Below are positions 18,017-27,620 of a stretch of DNA of 49,480 nucleotides, in pieces. The notes below the pieces were generated by a model. It had not been told where the DNA came from. It saw nothing but the letters and a program-made list of their open reading frames with translations, and ran no database searches. Within the stretch, counting starts at the first letter, position 1; every line of letters begins with the position of its first letter. Made by a program: the position numbers and the translations under genes. The stretch spans positions 1 through 49,480 of the forward strand of contig JALWPK010000203.1 in NCBI GenBank assembly GCA_026995045.1. The letters are read 5' to 3'. The DNA comes from Gammaproteobacteria bacterium (GTDB lineage Bacteria > Pseudomonadota > Gammaproteobacteria > SZUA-229).

Positions 18017-19384
18017 TCATCTAACGCCACTTGGACCTGGTTGTTTGAAAAGCATACCTCTGAAGTAACCAATATCTAGGATATTCGTTCGACCATCCTC
18101 GTTGAAGTCGACTAATGGCACATTACCTTTCGCGAAAGCAGCCTTGAAAATGCCAATATCGAGAGTATTGGTCAAACCATCATTATTCAAGTCAGCATCA
18201 CAGCTATTACCAAAGCCATCATTATCTGTATCCATCTGCGCCGGGTTTGAAACCAATATGCAATTATCTTTGTGATCATATATGTTATCGCTGTCAGTCT
18301 GGAATCCCACTTCAAACAGACTCAACAGGCTTCCCGGTGAAGATTGAGTATCACCACCTGTACTGTTATTTAGAGTAACAACGCCACTGCCAGGCCCGGC
18401 TGGCGGTAGTCTGCGATTGGTCAGGTTAAGCATCCTATCGAATAACGGATAGCTGCCAACGGAAGTCGGCTTGAACAATACATCTTTTGTTTGCCCAGCC
18501 GCAACCATAACCGAGTACTGTTTTTTCTCATACGGGTAAGGGTGGCCATCTTCGGCGATGACAGTAACATACTCACCATGAACAAGAGGCATGTGCGTTG
18601 TCAACCCCATATTGATAAGCCTTATTAATGTTGTCTGGCCAGGCGCACCGCCTGCAAATGAATTAATATTAGAATCAGCACCGTTTATCAAAAAATAACT
18701 TGCCTGATAGTTGATAGTACTGGTGCTTGCGGGAGGCGTTCCATATGCACCGGTTGCGATTTCATCATGAAGCACCGGATCAACCTCACTGTATACGAGA
18801 ACAAGCTCATTATCATAAACAGTCGTAGCAGAGGGGTAGGCTTGCCCCGTGGCTGCATCATTGGTAACGACACCATATAATCCCATTTGAATTTGTACTG
18901 CAGGATGCGTACCGCTCTGGTATGCATATGTACCAGGTTGAATATTTGACCACGTATATGTGTTGGTGGCGCCATTTGCTGTTTCGTAGGTGAAGGAACG
19001 AACCCTTTGTCTTAATTCGGCATCCGGCGCACTCATAACTGGCGTCATCGTGGCGGGCTGTCCAGGGATAATTAATGAAGTAGGTTCAGGCAGCCCGTCA
19101 TTCAACAAGTGAATATTGAGTACGGACTCGCCTACCGGAATCACAATGGCCGGGCCAGGTACAGAAATAGAGTTTCCACCAGCCGGTGCGGCCGGGCAGC
19201 CATCTGCCAAATCATTATTGTCATCCTGAGCATACCCCCACATGGGTACGCTTGTTCCATCCGGCATTGGAAGGGACTCTTGACGGGCGCATAAATAGAC
19301 ATCTACAACAGCGTGCGCAGCCCCACTAACCAATGTTAAGACACTAAGGAACAGCGATGCTGATATGGATTGTTTGATATTCAT
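18017..19384 (-). CDS. Cupredoxin-fold multicopper-oxidase homologue lacking copper ligands, with dockerin-like tail (subunit C)
   Basis: A 455-residue protein, signal peptide about residues 1-25. Two cupredoxin domains align to multicopper oxidases, but the ligand motifs are replaced: TSIHWHG is TSLIIPGQ (102-109), YHSH is YQSG (155-158), HPFHLHG is THMPLVHG (263-270), and the final HCH is lost near FDRMLNL (315-321). It is unlikely to bind the catalytic coppers. Residues about 362-396 form thrombospondin type-3-like repeats, and two dockerin-like loops (DLNNDGLTNTLDIG, DFNEDGRTNILDIG) end in PGPSGVR. Start: GGAG lies 9 bases before ATG 19384; a GTG at 19402 is possible. It is the last of four closely spaced genes with the two copper-ligand-bearing proteins and the 1825-residue protein. 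I infer a structural or anchoring subunit. Confidence 0.85.
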   Translation of the reverse strand: MNIKQSISASLFLSVLTLVSGAAHAVVDVYLCARQESLPMPDGTSVPMWGYAQDDNNDLADGCPAAPAGGNSISVPGPAIVIPVGESVLNIHLLNDGLPEPTSLIIPGQPATMTPVMSAPDAELRQRVRSFTYETANGATNTYTWSNIQPGTYAYQSGTHPAVQIQMGLYGVVTNDAATGQAYPSATTVYDNELVLVYSEVDPVLHDEIATGAYGTPPASTSTINYQASYFLINGADSNINSFAGGAPGQTTLIRLINMGLTTHMPLVHGEYVTVIAEDGHPYPYEKKQYSVMVAAGQTKDVLFKPTSVGSYPLFDRMLNLTNRRLPPAGPGSGVVTLNNSTGGDTQSSPGSLLSLFEVGFQTDSDNIYDHKDNCILVSNPAQMDTDNDGFGNSCDADLNNDGLTNTLDIGIFKAAFAKGNVPLVDFNEDGRTNILDIGYFRGMLFKQPGPSGVR

Positions 19385-19420
19385 TACTTTACTCTCCTTC
19401 ACTTATTTATCCGCTGCGCA

Positions 19421-20698
19421 CTACGGGATTGGCACACCAGGAGGCTCTACAATCATCATAGTCATCATGCCGCCAGGGAATACGTCATCATTGGTCAACT
19501 CCTTCTCGTTATGCGAGTGCCACATAAAGAAAAGGCCGTTATTGAGGTTAAGCCCGCCTTCGCCAGGAGGTAAAGCTGCCGCGCCCCCCAGGAACGGACT
19601 GCCGCTATAGAAGCCGCCAAAAGTCAACTCAGTCAACTCTGGCAAGGTAACTGGAATGGGCTTGCCATGATCCGCGGCATATTCGTTTGGTTCAAGCGGG
19701 TCGCCTGGAGCATGACCGTACATATCCCAACCCAACCGTTCGCCTGTCCACGTCCATATTGCGTCGTAGGTTGCTCCAGGGTGTGTTTGCAACGTGTAGT
19801 CCGACACACTTAAATCCTCACCAGCTGGCCCCTCAAGTAAAATGCCGTCGCGAGCCACTGTCGTAAAATTGTTACCGTGCAAGTGGAAAGGATGCATATT
19901 GCGCCCGCCACCAATAACACGAATCAGTACTTTCTCTCCAGGGTGCATTCTGGCTAGCGAACTTAGCGGCTGATGTGGCATCCACTGTATATTATTGTCA
20001 AATACAGTGTCGGGCCCATTACGTCCGTTAATAAACCAGAGCGTGGGATGACTTACAGTGTTATCTACCTGATCCAGCAAACCGAATTCAGCCTTGATAT
20101 GCACTGCTGGATCCATTTCAGTAAGAACAAACAGATATTCGCGATCGTACGCACTTATACCAGAAGCATCATTGTACGCCTGCCCAGGTGTGGAAGAACG
20201 AACTATCAACGCTCCAACAAGTCCCATATCAATCTGCAACCCAGGCCTGGTTCCACTGTAGTATGTATATGTGCCGGGCTTGCCAGCAACAAAAGTATAA
20301 GTAACCACATCAGATGGCCCTGTGCTTTCAACAGTTAACAAGCCCATGTTATTGGCCGCACTTGTCGCTGTAACATTTAGTTGCCCTGGGAACAGCATTG
20401 AAGTAGGCATGGGCAAATCTATATTGGTAAGATTTATCGTAACCAGGTCGCCCTCATTAACAATCAATGTCGGGCCGGGATACTGCATCACCTTGCCGTC
20501 TATCCCATAGCCCCAAATCTGCAAACTGTTACCATCGGGCGTATCTATACTTCCCATTGATGCTGTCATATTGAATACAGGGTTGCCTGCAGCGCTTGTT
20601 TCACCCAATATTTGCGCATGGCCAATAGCCGCCATCAATAATAACACCGCCAGTGCGCCGCACTTCACCGTCAGGCTTCCAGTTCTTATACTTAACAT
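19421..20698 (-). CDS. Two-domain multicopper oxidase homologue, C-terminal copper motifs only (subunit B)
   Basis: A 425-residue protein with a signal peptide (about residues 1-28, ending IGHA). The N-terminal cupredoxin domain lacks copper ligands: TSMLFPGQ (99-106) in place of TSIHWHG, and YYSG (146-149) in place of YHSH. The C-terminal domain keeps the trinuclear-centre motif HPFHLHG (269-275) and the last motif as WHSHNEKE (393-400), where serine replaces the type-1 copper cysteine, followed by FPGGMM. So it can offer histidines for half of a trinuclear centre but no type-1 copper. AGGAGG precedes the ATG. It lies 12 bases after subunit A and 36 before subunit C. Alone it should not be a complete oxidase. 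Confidence 0.9.
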   Translation of the reverse strand: MLSIRTGSLTVKCGALAVLLLMAAIGHAQILGETSAAGNPVFNMTASMGSIDTPDGNSLQIWGYGIDGKVMQYPGPTLIVNEGDLVTINLTNIDLPMPTSMLFPGQLNVTATSAANNMGLLTVESTGPSDVVTYTFVAGKPGTYTYYSGTRPGLQIDMGLVGALIVRSSTPGQAYNDASGISAYDREYLFVLTEMDPAVHIKAEFGLLDQVDNTVSHPTLWFINGRNGPDTVFDNNIQWMPHQPLSSLARMHPGEKVLIRVIGGGRNMHPFHLHGNNFTTVARDGILLEGPAGEDLSVSDYTLQTHPGATYDAIWTWTGERLGWDMYGHAPGDPLEPNEYAADHGKPIPVTLPELTELTFGGFYSGSPFLGGAAALPPGEGGLNLNNGLFFMWHSHNEKELTNDDVFPGGMMTMMIVEPPGVPIP

Positions 20699-20710
20699 TA
20701 GCTCATCCTC

Positions 20711-21961
20711 CTATGGCGTTGCAGCAGATATTCTGATTTCTGTCATCATGCCGCCGTAGTCTTCATCACGATTACTGAGGTAATTGAGATTAGACGTATA
20801 CAAAAAATATGTGCCTGGTGGCACACCAGCTGTATCGATGATGACGTCAATTGCCTCACCACCGCCGAGTGTCACAGTATTTGTCTTGTAGTGATGCACA
20901 GTATTATCAGCACCACGGAGTTCGCGCGCGCCCATGCCCACAACTGTCATATCCAGCCCCAGTGTTTTCAGTGAGAAGAAGTCGACTACATTTAGATTTG
21001 ATATGCGCAACAATATCTTGTCGCCGGCAACAGCCTCTACAAGAGCGTTCTCTATCTGGGAATTAAAGCCACCATTTTTTGATGGCGCGGGGATAGATGC
21101 CTGCACGGTATCCGGATAGCCTCGACCATTCAACATGGGATATGTGGATTTCATATTTGCAAACGGGATCGGCTGAACAACCTCATGCAAATCATGGAAT
21201 TCACCATCAAAAGCGCCTATCTGGATAGCTTTCTCAACCTGGTAAACGGTGCTGCCATCGCCATCATTATATGCATACCGATCACCCGCCTGGTGCACAT
21301 ATCCACCTATTGAGGCGCCTACTGGCGTTTTGTCCTGCGCCGAATGCACATAAAGATTACCCAGCATACCCATTTGCATGTGTTCGGCAGCCTCAACATG
21401 GCAGTGATACATGTATGTACCGGGTTCGACAATATTATAATAATACGTAAGTGAGTTACCTTCATTGATCGCAATACTTGCATCTGGCACACCGTCAAAG
21501 AAGGCTGATGCGTTCGGGAAGCCATGAAAGTGCACGGTATGAGGGTCGGACAAATCCGGCCGGATCAACATGCCGACATTGGTTAGCGTCAAGTAAAGCT
21601 CCTGCCCCTCTTCCAAAACAATTGCTGGCGCTGGAAACATCGCCGCCAGTGCGCCAGCAGCAAGAACATCACTTTCGGGAATACCCGTCATATTACCAAA
21701 ACTGAATAGATATGATTCGGTTCTGTCAGCCATCATTGTAAAGCCATCACCAGCGCTTAGATGTATACACTTCACATTTGGATCATAATTAGCGCTGCCC
21801 GGATCCGGGACACCATCACTTCCTGGCGTGACTCCATCTGCCAGAAAATTGTCGCCTGGGCACTGTATATATGCATTAGCGTAAACGCTCCCACTAATCA
21901 GACTCACACCTGTGAGTATGGAAGCAATTGAAGTTTTCAGATTAAGTATTTTCATAGTCAT
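20711..21961 (-). CDS. Two-domain multicopper oxidase homologue, N-terminal copper motifs only (subunit A)
   Basis: A 416-residue protein with a signal peptide (about residues 1-30). The first cupredoxin domain keeps HTVHFHG (141-147) and YHCHVEAAEHMQMGM (185-199), supplying four histidines for a trinuclear centre plus the type-1 ligands Cys187, His194 and a nearby methionine. The second domain has lost both C-terminal motifs: VVDFFSLKTLG (325-335) and GTYFLYTSNLNYLS (383-396) have no ligand histidines. This is complementary to subunit B. AAGGG lies 6-7 bases before ATG 21961; ATG 21955 is also possible. Two-domain laccases place the trinuclear site at the interface between domain 1 of one subunit and domain 2 of the next, which makes an A-B pairing plausible. 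Confidence 0.9.
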   Translation of the reverse strand: MTMKILNLKTSIASILTGVSLISGSVYANAYIQCPGDNFLADGVTPGSDGVPDPGSANYDPNVKCIHLSAGDGFTMMADRTESYLFSFGNMTGIPESDVLAAGALAAMFPAPAIVLEEGQELYLTLTNVGMLIRPDLSDPHTVHFHGFPNASAFFDGVPDASIAINEGNSLTYYYNIVEPGTYMYHCHVEAAEHMQMGMLGNLYVHSAQDKTPVGASIGGYVHQAGDRYAYNDGDGSTVYQVEKAIQIGAFDGEFHDLHEVVQPIPFANMKSTYPMLNGRGYPDTVQASIPAPSKNGGFNSQIENALVEAVAGDKILLRISNLNVVDFFSLKTLGLDMTVVGMGARELRGADNTVHHYKTNTVTLGGGEAIDVIIDTAGVPPGTYFLYTSNLNYLSNRDEDYGGMMTEIRISAATP

Positions 21962-22003
21962 GCCTGCCCTTAACTATTATTCACATTTTCCGCACACGGA
22001 TCC

Positions 22004-25000
22004 TTACTGCGCCAATCCAGATGGCCCTGGCGCCTTAAATAACAATGGGCGAATCAGGCCAATATCAATGATGTTAACCGCACCATCTCCATTGATATCC
22101 ATATCAGGATCACTGCTGGCAAAGGCATTGCGCATCAAGCCGATGTCCAGCGTATTGGTAAAGCCATCATTGTTCAAATCACCGTCACAGAGATTACCGT
22201 AACCATCTCCATCCGTATCATACTGGCCTGGATTTGCCGCCAGCGAGCAATTATCAAAGATATTCGGTATGCCATCGCCATCCACGTCTACAGCTGATAG
22301 CGCTGTGACTTCATCTGCGCCAATGTCGATGCTGCCGCTTGATACTGGTCGACTATCACCATCAAAGTCATCTCCAAGCGCCGCAATCGTATTGACGGAT
22401 GTTGCATCTGCAGCATCAATTGCAGCTGAATCCGGTCTCAAATGATAGTTCCCGCTAAGCGACAGAGGACCATAGTGCACATCGACGAAATTACCACCTT
22501 CATCAAGGGCGGCAGCCGTGCCGATGTTTGCAACAACGGTTTGTTCCTGCTGTATGACGGTCTGCCCCCGATCACCATTGAAGTAATCCAGAATAAAGCC
22601 AGGATCAACTGATAAGTTCGTAGCGCTCATACCTGCGCTCACAGTTGTCAGGATATTATTTGTAGGGTTCAAGCTGCCGGCGCCAAGCACACCCAGATCA
22701 CTGAAAACGGGGGCAGCGCCACCAGCAACATCCGGCAACAGGCTGAACTGCGCGGGACCGCCTGCGACAAGGATGACTTCCCAGGAGAAAGTTCTGTTTT
22801 CCCAAATGATATTATTGTCGATTAACGGGTCGGATATAGCCTGACCAGAATTAGCAGCAAGTGTGGCACTATGCGGCTCGGAAACAATACCCGCACCAGG
22901 TTGTGCAGTGGATGAATTTGTCACCGGGTCGAATAGATTGCCTACAGTGGCAGTAGCGTCATTATGCGCAATAGTATTGTGTACAATCCTTACCTTTGCT
23001 GCATCCTGCATCCCAATACCCGCGCCAGTCCATCCTGCAACGTTGTTCACAATGATATTGTCGAAAATATCAATGCTACTCCACAATGACTGGTCTGCGG
23101 GATTGCTGGCGACATCCTGACCATTTATCAGTGACAGATAAATACCACCACCATGACCCGCGCCCGCAAGGTTACCCTGAATAAGGTTACCCTCTATGAG
23201 TACACTGCCAGATCCTGTTGTTTCACGCAGTGCAAGCCCGGTCTTTCCACCAATAAACAGTCCACCACCATGCACGTTTATCCCCTGGCTAAAGGACTGG
23301 TTGAAGGCAATAGTATTATTGGCGATGACGCCACCGTCACTGTAGCCAAGATGCCCAATACCACCACCGTTACGTTGCGTGAAGTTTCCACATATATAGT
23401 TGTTACTGATTTCGTAATTGTCCGCACCGGTGTATATGCTAATACCACCACCTGTGCCCATCATAGAACCATTTTGCAGAACCTGGTTATATCTCACCTT
23501 GATATTGTCATTACTGGAATCTGTATGCGCCAGTACGCCACCAGTCTGATCGGTCAATGTGGGGCTGCCAATTCTCAGGCCACCACCGTACGTACCAGCA
23601 TTGTAGACCAGCCGGTTATTACTGATAATCATATCGTCTATATAACCGTTCACAAAAATTCCGCCACCTTGCACAGCGCCCGCAATTTGCAACCCGTCAA
23701 TTCTCGGATTTGTGCTGGCGTTAAAGTTGCCGGATGATTTGCCCACTACAATAATGCCCGGCCCTTCCTCAGCATTGAAGCCAGCCTGTCCGGGGACAAG
23801 GTCAAATTTACCCGCTATCAGCCTTGCATCAATTTCCGCCCGCCAGGCTTTTAGTTTTTCTGGTGGCGTTCTGGCCGCGGTAATATTGGAAACGCCAGCC
23901 CCCCATCCCTGTAGCTGTACGGGGTGATCCATAATAACCAATTCGTTATAAGCGCCAGGACTCACCAGCACCATATCACCATCCTGCGCAAGATCAATCG
24001 CATCCTGTATAGGCGTGGCGCCAGCAATTGTGGTTGGCGAAACCCTGATGATCTGCGACTCCGCAAGATCTGTTGTCACATATATACCACGGGGAGAAGT
24101 CCGACCATTATTCGCCGTCACTGTTAACTGGCCGGAAGGCGTACCAAGTGGAACAGTCGCAATGATTTTGCTATCGCTCCAGGAAACAACGGGTAGCTCA
24201 ACCCCATCCATTTCAACAACGCCCGCTCCCTGAACATCCCCAAAACCATAGTCCCTCGCAATGGTAGCTGGCTCGCCGGGCAAGCCAAACCGGGAGTTAG
24301 GCACATCAACCATACCTTCAGAAATTATTTCAATATTCCTGCCTTGCGGTAATGCCGTTCCAACAGGGAATACTGGCCCCTGGTTACTGGCAGATGCATA
24401 TTTAATCATCGGATAATGATCAGGCGCTTCACAATCAACGGGGAACTTGCCTGTACCTGCAAATGCAGCCACGGGAACAACAGGCGTATCCAGATATGTT
24501 GTCGAACCCGGCATATACTGGAAGGTGTAACAGAATGTGCTGAATTGAGGGTTATAGTAAGGATCATTGATAAACAATGAAGACGCCGGATCCAGAGGAT
24601 CATAATTCGGGTTTTCTACCGGACTCGGATCATTCATGCACGCCTGCAGCATGTTTGGCGACATACCGGTCGGGCTTGGCACATTCACAGAGTAAGTTGA
24701 TGGCAAGATAGCTTCAAACTTGCCGAACTCATCCGAATAGGTTTTCTTGATAACTTTACCCGTCCAGTCGCGGAATGTGATTGGCACCCAGGGCGGTGCA
24801 AATTTTTCACCAAAGTTAGGGTTATTAGGGTCAAATTCATTCGCCAAATCGTTAAGAATACCCCCCACAACATGCGCGCCGATGGGTACGTCAGTAAACA
24901 GGAAGAAATCAGCAGCCGCATTCTTGCCTGCGGTTAGCGCCACCTGCTTGCGATCGCACAACGGACGCGCAGTGGAGCCAGTCGGATCATAAAACGGAGA

Positions 25001-27481
25001 CTCGATTGGATTTGCTGCATAAGCGGGCAGCAGCGCGCCGTTTTCATCTGTTTGAAAACTCAAATATTGCGGCACAATATGCGGGTCGCCCACACACACT
25101 GGCGGCAACTGGGCCGGCAAGGTGTATTCCTGGCCGAAATCCACATTCTTGTCTTCTTCTTTAAGCAGTTTGTAGCCTTGCGGCACTGTTGTTTCGACAA
25201 TGTAGTAACCTGCAGGCAAACCTTGCAATTCATCACCTGTTGGCGCGCCTGACGAGTCGCGAGCAATCCGCGAGTCGAAAGCATAGCCACCATCAAACAC
25301 AGCTTCACGAATCTGGTTAAAATTGCGCAACCCGTCATAGCAATCCAACGTGTTCTCGATACTGGTGCCAGGGTTGGCGACAAAAGGCGTACCTTTGCAC
25401 CCTGTCGGCAGAGAATCATCCCAGCTATCAGTCCAGGTTACCTGCACGGCATCCCCATAATCAAACACCCCTGGTGTGCCGTTATCTACATCACCGACAC
25501 CCGGAAAATCTCCGAGCGGGTAGTTATCTACATCGGCCAATGTGACGACACCATCCTGATTAAGGTCGTCAATCACTCCATCGTTGTCGAAATCCTCGTA
25601 CAGATTAACCTGCACACGCGCGATACCCGGCTCCCATTCCTCACCTGCCGCATATCGCGGATCATCTTCCGCACGCGTGATGGCATAGAGAACCATCCCG
25701 GTAATACCGCCATTACCGTGATCGTATTCCCCATCTCCATCATTATCGATGTCCTCAGGCCCCGGGAATGTATTTGCAACAAGAGGATCCGCAGGGGCAT
25801 TATCGACATCTGCAACCGGGTAATTGATCTTGCCCCAGTCGATGCGATTGGTCATACCCAGAAAACCCTGAAAGCCTAATGTCAGAACCGGGCCTGTCAA
25901 TGTTGTCGACAGATCATCACCCGTATTCGGGTTGATCACTCCCTGTGGTTGCGGGTTTAACAAACCGATTGTAGGAATAGACAAGCCAGCATCTACCAGT
26001 GTTGGATCGCCGCCGTCATCGACAACATATGTTGCGCCAGTAGCTTTAAACCTGGCGAAATCAACTTCAGCCACCAGCCAATGGAAGAACGGAAAGACCT
26101 CATCGAAAGGCACAGCCCCTTCCAGATCGGTCGGGAATGACTGATAGATTGTGCCATTGCGGAACCGTATATTGACAGCCTGCTCCGGTATCCCGATCTC
26201 GCCAGCATCCATAAATCCGTTTTCGTTGGCATCATAAAATACATTGGATTCAAGACGATTAAACCATGCAAATATCGGCACATTACCCAAATTCAAACCA
26301 ACCGGATTGGCGGGATTTGTCGCAGTCGGGCCATGCGTAAATGTACGTTGCGCAATTACATAGTCCAGGTTGATATCCCAAATCACCAGATCATATGTAC
26401 CTGCCGGCACCCCTGGTATTGAGAAACTGCCATCATTTGCACACGGCCCCGCATAAATCGCTTCGCCCCCGGCTGCCGCCGTCTTGTTAATACCTACCCA
26501 ACACCCACCTACTGTTGTACCAGGATAGAATCCAACCTCAGGAGGACGCGCCATATGATTACTCACCACAGTCCCACTGATCGTTCCGCTACTGCCTCCA
26601 GGAGGCAATTCACTGGCAAGATTATTGAAAGGCTGAATAAAACCAACAAAAACATGCGGGCCTGGCGGACCGAATTCGGCAAAGAATGCCGGCTCATTGG
26701 CTTTCACCCAAGCATCAATGACCGACGTGCCCTCAATCGTGGAAGTTTGCACCCAATTCTGTCCAGCAGGCGGAACAACAATGATGCCGTACTTCGCTGG
26801 CGGTAGATTTTTGATTGTTACAAAGCCATCCGGCCCCGGATTGACGAATCCACTACCCAAGCTAATCACATTTCCAGCCGCATCATACTCGGTTCCCAGG
26901 GGATTACCGTAGGCATCCTGTATGATCTGGCCGCCTGTATGGCCGTATCGACCACCCGCCTCTTCAACGTAGATTTTGAAATCTTGCACATTCGGCATGA
27001 TATTCTGCGCTTCTTGCGGATCATCCGGCGCGCCGTTTATTGGATTGTTGTCGTGGAAAACCCTGACTGTTATCTGCGCAGTTGGCGTCGGCTCTGATGT
27101 CACAAAGGCGGTTGCGGTGCTTGCGCCTATCTCAACAGACGCCCCGCCCAGACTGTAGTCGCCAAATGGCAGTACGGATATAAAATATTTTTTTGCCGCG
27201 CCAGGATCGGGAGGCGTGATAACACAAGGTGAAGTTGTACATTCTCCTGAGGCCAGCACGGGTGAATAGCTGTTATGGAACGTCATGGAGATAGACTCGA
27301 ATGCGCTCAGCCCCGGTATCACATCCTTGGTTTGATCTTCCTCAAGTAACCACTTATAGCCATTAACTATGGCGCCATTTTCATCCTGTACGGTCAGGTC
27401 AATGGCATGCGCATTTAACGCGATTGGTAAGACAACAATAGCGACATACAGTCTGGTCAACACCTTGCGTACGATATCCAT
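22004..27481 (-). CDS. Giant secreted beta-helix protein with dockerin-like tail (1825 aa)
   Basis: An 1825-residue exported protein, signal peptide about residues 1-26. The first thousand residues hold several SdrD-B or carboxypeptidase-regulatory-like beta domains (SSGTISGTVVSNHM, FYDANENGFMDAGEIGI, LPAGYYIVETTVPQGY), with calcium-loop-like inserts (DFDNDGVIDDLNQDGVVTLAD). An IPT/TIG-like domain follows (about 1120-1190). A right-handed parallel beta-helix, rich in repeats such as ISNNYICGN and GGGI, occupies about 1210-1640. Then comes a choice-of-anchor-Q-like segment (SAAIDAADATS, IDIGADEV), thrombospondin type-3 repeats, two dockerin-like loops and the terminal PGPSGLAQ. It heads the operon with the three cupredoxin genes (gaps of 42, 12 and 36 bases). 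GGTGG lies 7-11 bases before the ATG. A structural surface scaffold is inferred; no enzyme motif is seen. Confidence 0.88.
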   Translation of the reverse strand: MDIVRKVLTRLYVAIVVLPIALNAHAIDLTVQDENGAIVNGYKWLLEEDQTKDVIPGLSAFESISMTFHNSYSPVLASGECTTSPCVITPPDPGAAKKYFISVLPFGDYSLGGASVEIGASTATAFVTSEPTPTAQITVRVFHDNNPINGAPDDPQEAQNIMPNVQDFKIYVEEAGGRYGHTGGQIIQDAYGNPLGTEYDAAGNVISLGSGFVNPGPDGFVTIKNLPPAKYGIIVVPPAGQNWVQTSTIEGTSVIDAWVKANEPAFFAEFGPPGPHVFVGFIQPFNNLASELPPGGSSGTISGTVVSNHMARPPEVGFYPGTTVGGCWVGINKTAAAGGEAIYAGPCANDGSFSIPGVPAGTYDLVIWDINLDYVIAQRTFTHGPTATNPANPVGLNLGNVPIFAWFNRLESNVFYDANENGFMDAGEIGIPEQAVNIRFRNGTIYQSFPTDLEGAVPFDEVFPFFHWLVAEVDFARFKATGATYVVDDGGDPTLVDAGLSIPTIGLLNPQPQGVINPNTGDDLSTTLTGPVLTLGFQGFLGMTNRIDWGKINYPVADVDNAPADPLVANTFPGPEDIDNDGDGEYDHGNGGITGMVLYAITRAEDDPRYAAGEEWEPGIARVQVNLYEDFDNDGVIDDLNQDGVVTLADVDNYPLGDFPGVGDVDNGTPGVFDYGDAVQVTWTDSWDDSLPTGCKGTPFVANPGTSIENTLDCYDGLRNFNQIREAVFDGGYAFDSRIARDSSGAPTGDELQGLPAGYYIVETTVPQGYKLLKEEDKNVDFGQEYTLPAQLPPVCVGDPHIVPQYLSFQTDENGALLPAYAANPIESPFYDPTGSTARPLCDRKQVALTAGKNAAADFFLFTDVPIGAHVVGGILNDLANEFDPNNPNFGEKFAPPWVPITFRDWTGKVIKKTYSDEFGKFEAILPSTYSVNVPSPTGMSPNMLQACMNDPSPVENPNYDPLDPASSLFINDPYYNPQFSTFCYTFQYMPGSTTYLDTPVVPVAAFAGTGKFPVDCEAPDHYPMIKYASASNQGPVFPVGTALPQGRNIEIISEGMVDVPNSRFGLPGEPATIARDYGFGDVQGAGVVEMDGVELPVVSWSDSKIIATVPLGTPSGQLTVTANNGRTSPRGIYVTTDLAESQIIRVSPTTIAGATPIQDAIDLAQDGDMVLVSPGAYNELVIMDHPVQLQGWGAGVSNITAARTPPEKLKAWRAEIDARLIAGKFDLVPGQAGFNAEEGPGIIVVGKSSGNFNASTNPRIDGLQIAGAVQGGGIFVNGYIDDMIISNNRLVYNAGTYGGGLRIGSPTLTDQTGGVLAHTDSSNDNIKVRYNQVLQNGSMMGTGGGISIYTGADNYEISNNYICGNFTQRNGGGIGHLGYSDGGVIANNTIAFNQSFSQGINVHGGGLFIGGKTGLALRETTGSGSVLIEGNLIQGNLAGAGHGGGIYLSLINGQDVASNPADQSLWSSIDIFDNIIVNNVAGWTGAGIGMQDAAKVRIVHNTIAHNDATATVGNLFDPVTNSSTAQPGAGIVSEPHSATLAANSGQAISDPLIDNNIIWENRTFSWEVILVAGGPAQFSLLPDVAGGAAPVFSDLGVLGAGSLNPTNNILTTVSAGMSATNLSVDPGFILDYFNGDRGQTVIQQEQTVVANIGTAAALDEGGNFVDVHYGPLSLSGNYHLRPDSAAIDAADATSVNTIAALGDDFDGDSRPVSSGSIDIGADEVTALSAVDVDGDGIPNIFDNCSLAANPGQYDTDGDGYGNLCDGDLNNDGFTNTLDIGLMRNAFASSDPDMDINGDGAVNIIDIGLIRPLLFKAPGPSGLAQ

Positions 27482-27620
27482 AAGATTTCCACCTTGCTTT
27501 CATCATTTGTCGCCGTCATGAGATTTGTCGTGACAGCCGTATCCCCAGCAAGGCAAGGTACGTGCCACCAACCGCTTAATGATTGATTAAACAGTGGTTC
27601 TCAAATGGATTTAGATTTAA

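Noticed and set aside
17823-18020. Small minus-strand frame of 65 codons
   Set aside because: It overlaps the end of subunit C, has no domain, and composition is that of the A/T-rich gap.
18017-27481. Assigning the multicopper oxidase cluster to manganese oxidation
   Set aside because: Some manganese oxidases are multicopper oxidases and the surface context is suggestive, but nothing in the sequence fixes the substrate; iron, copper or organic substrates fit equally.
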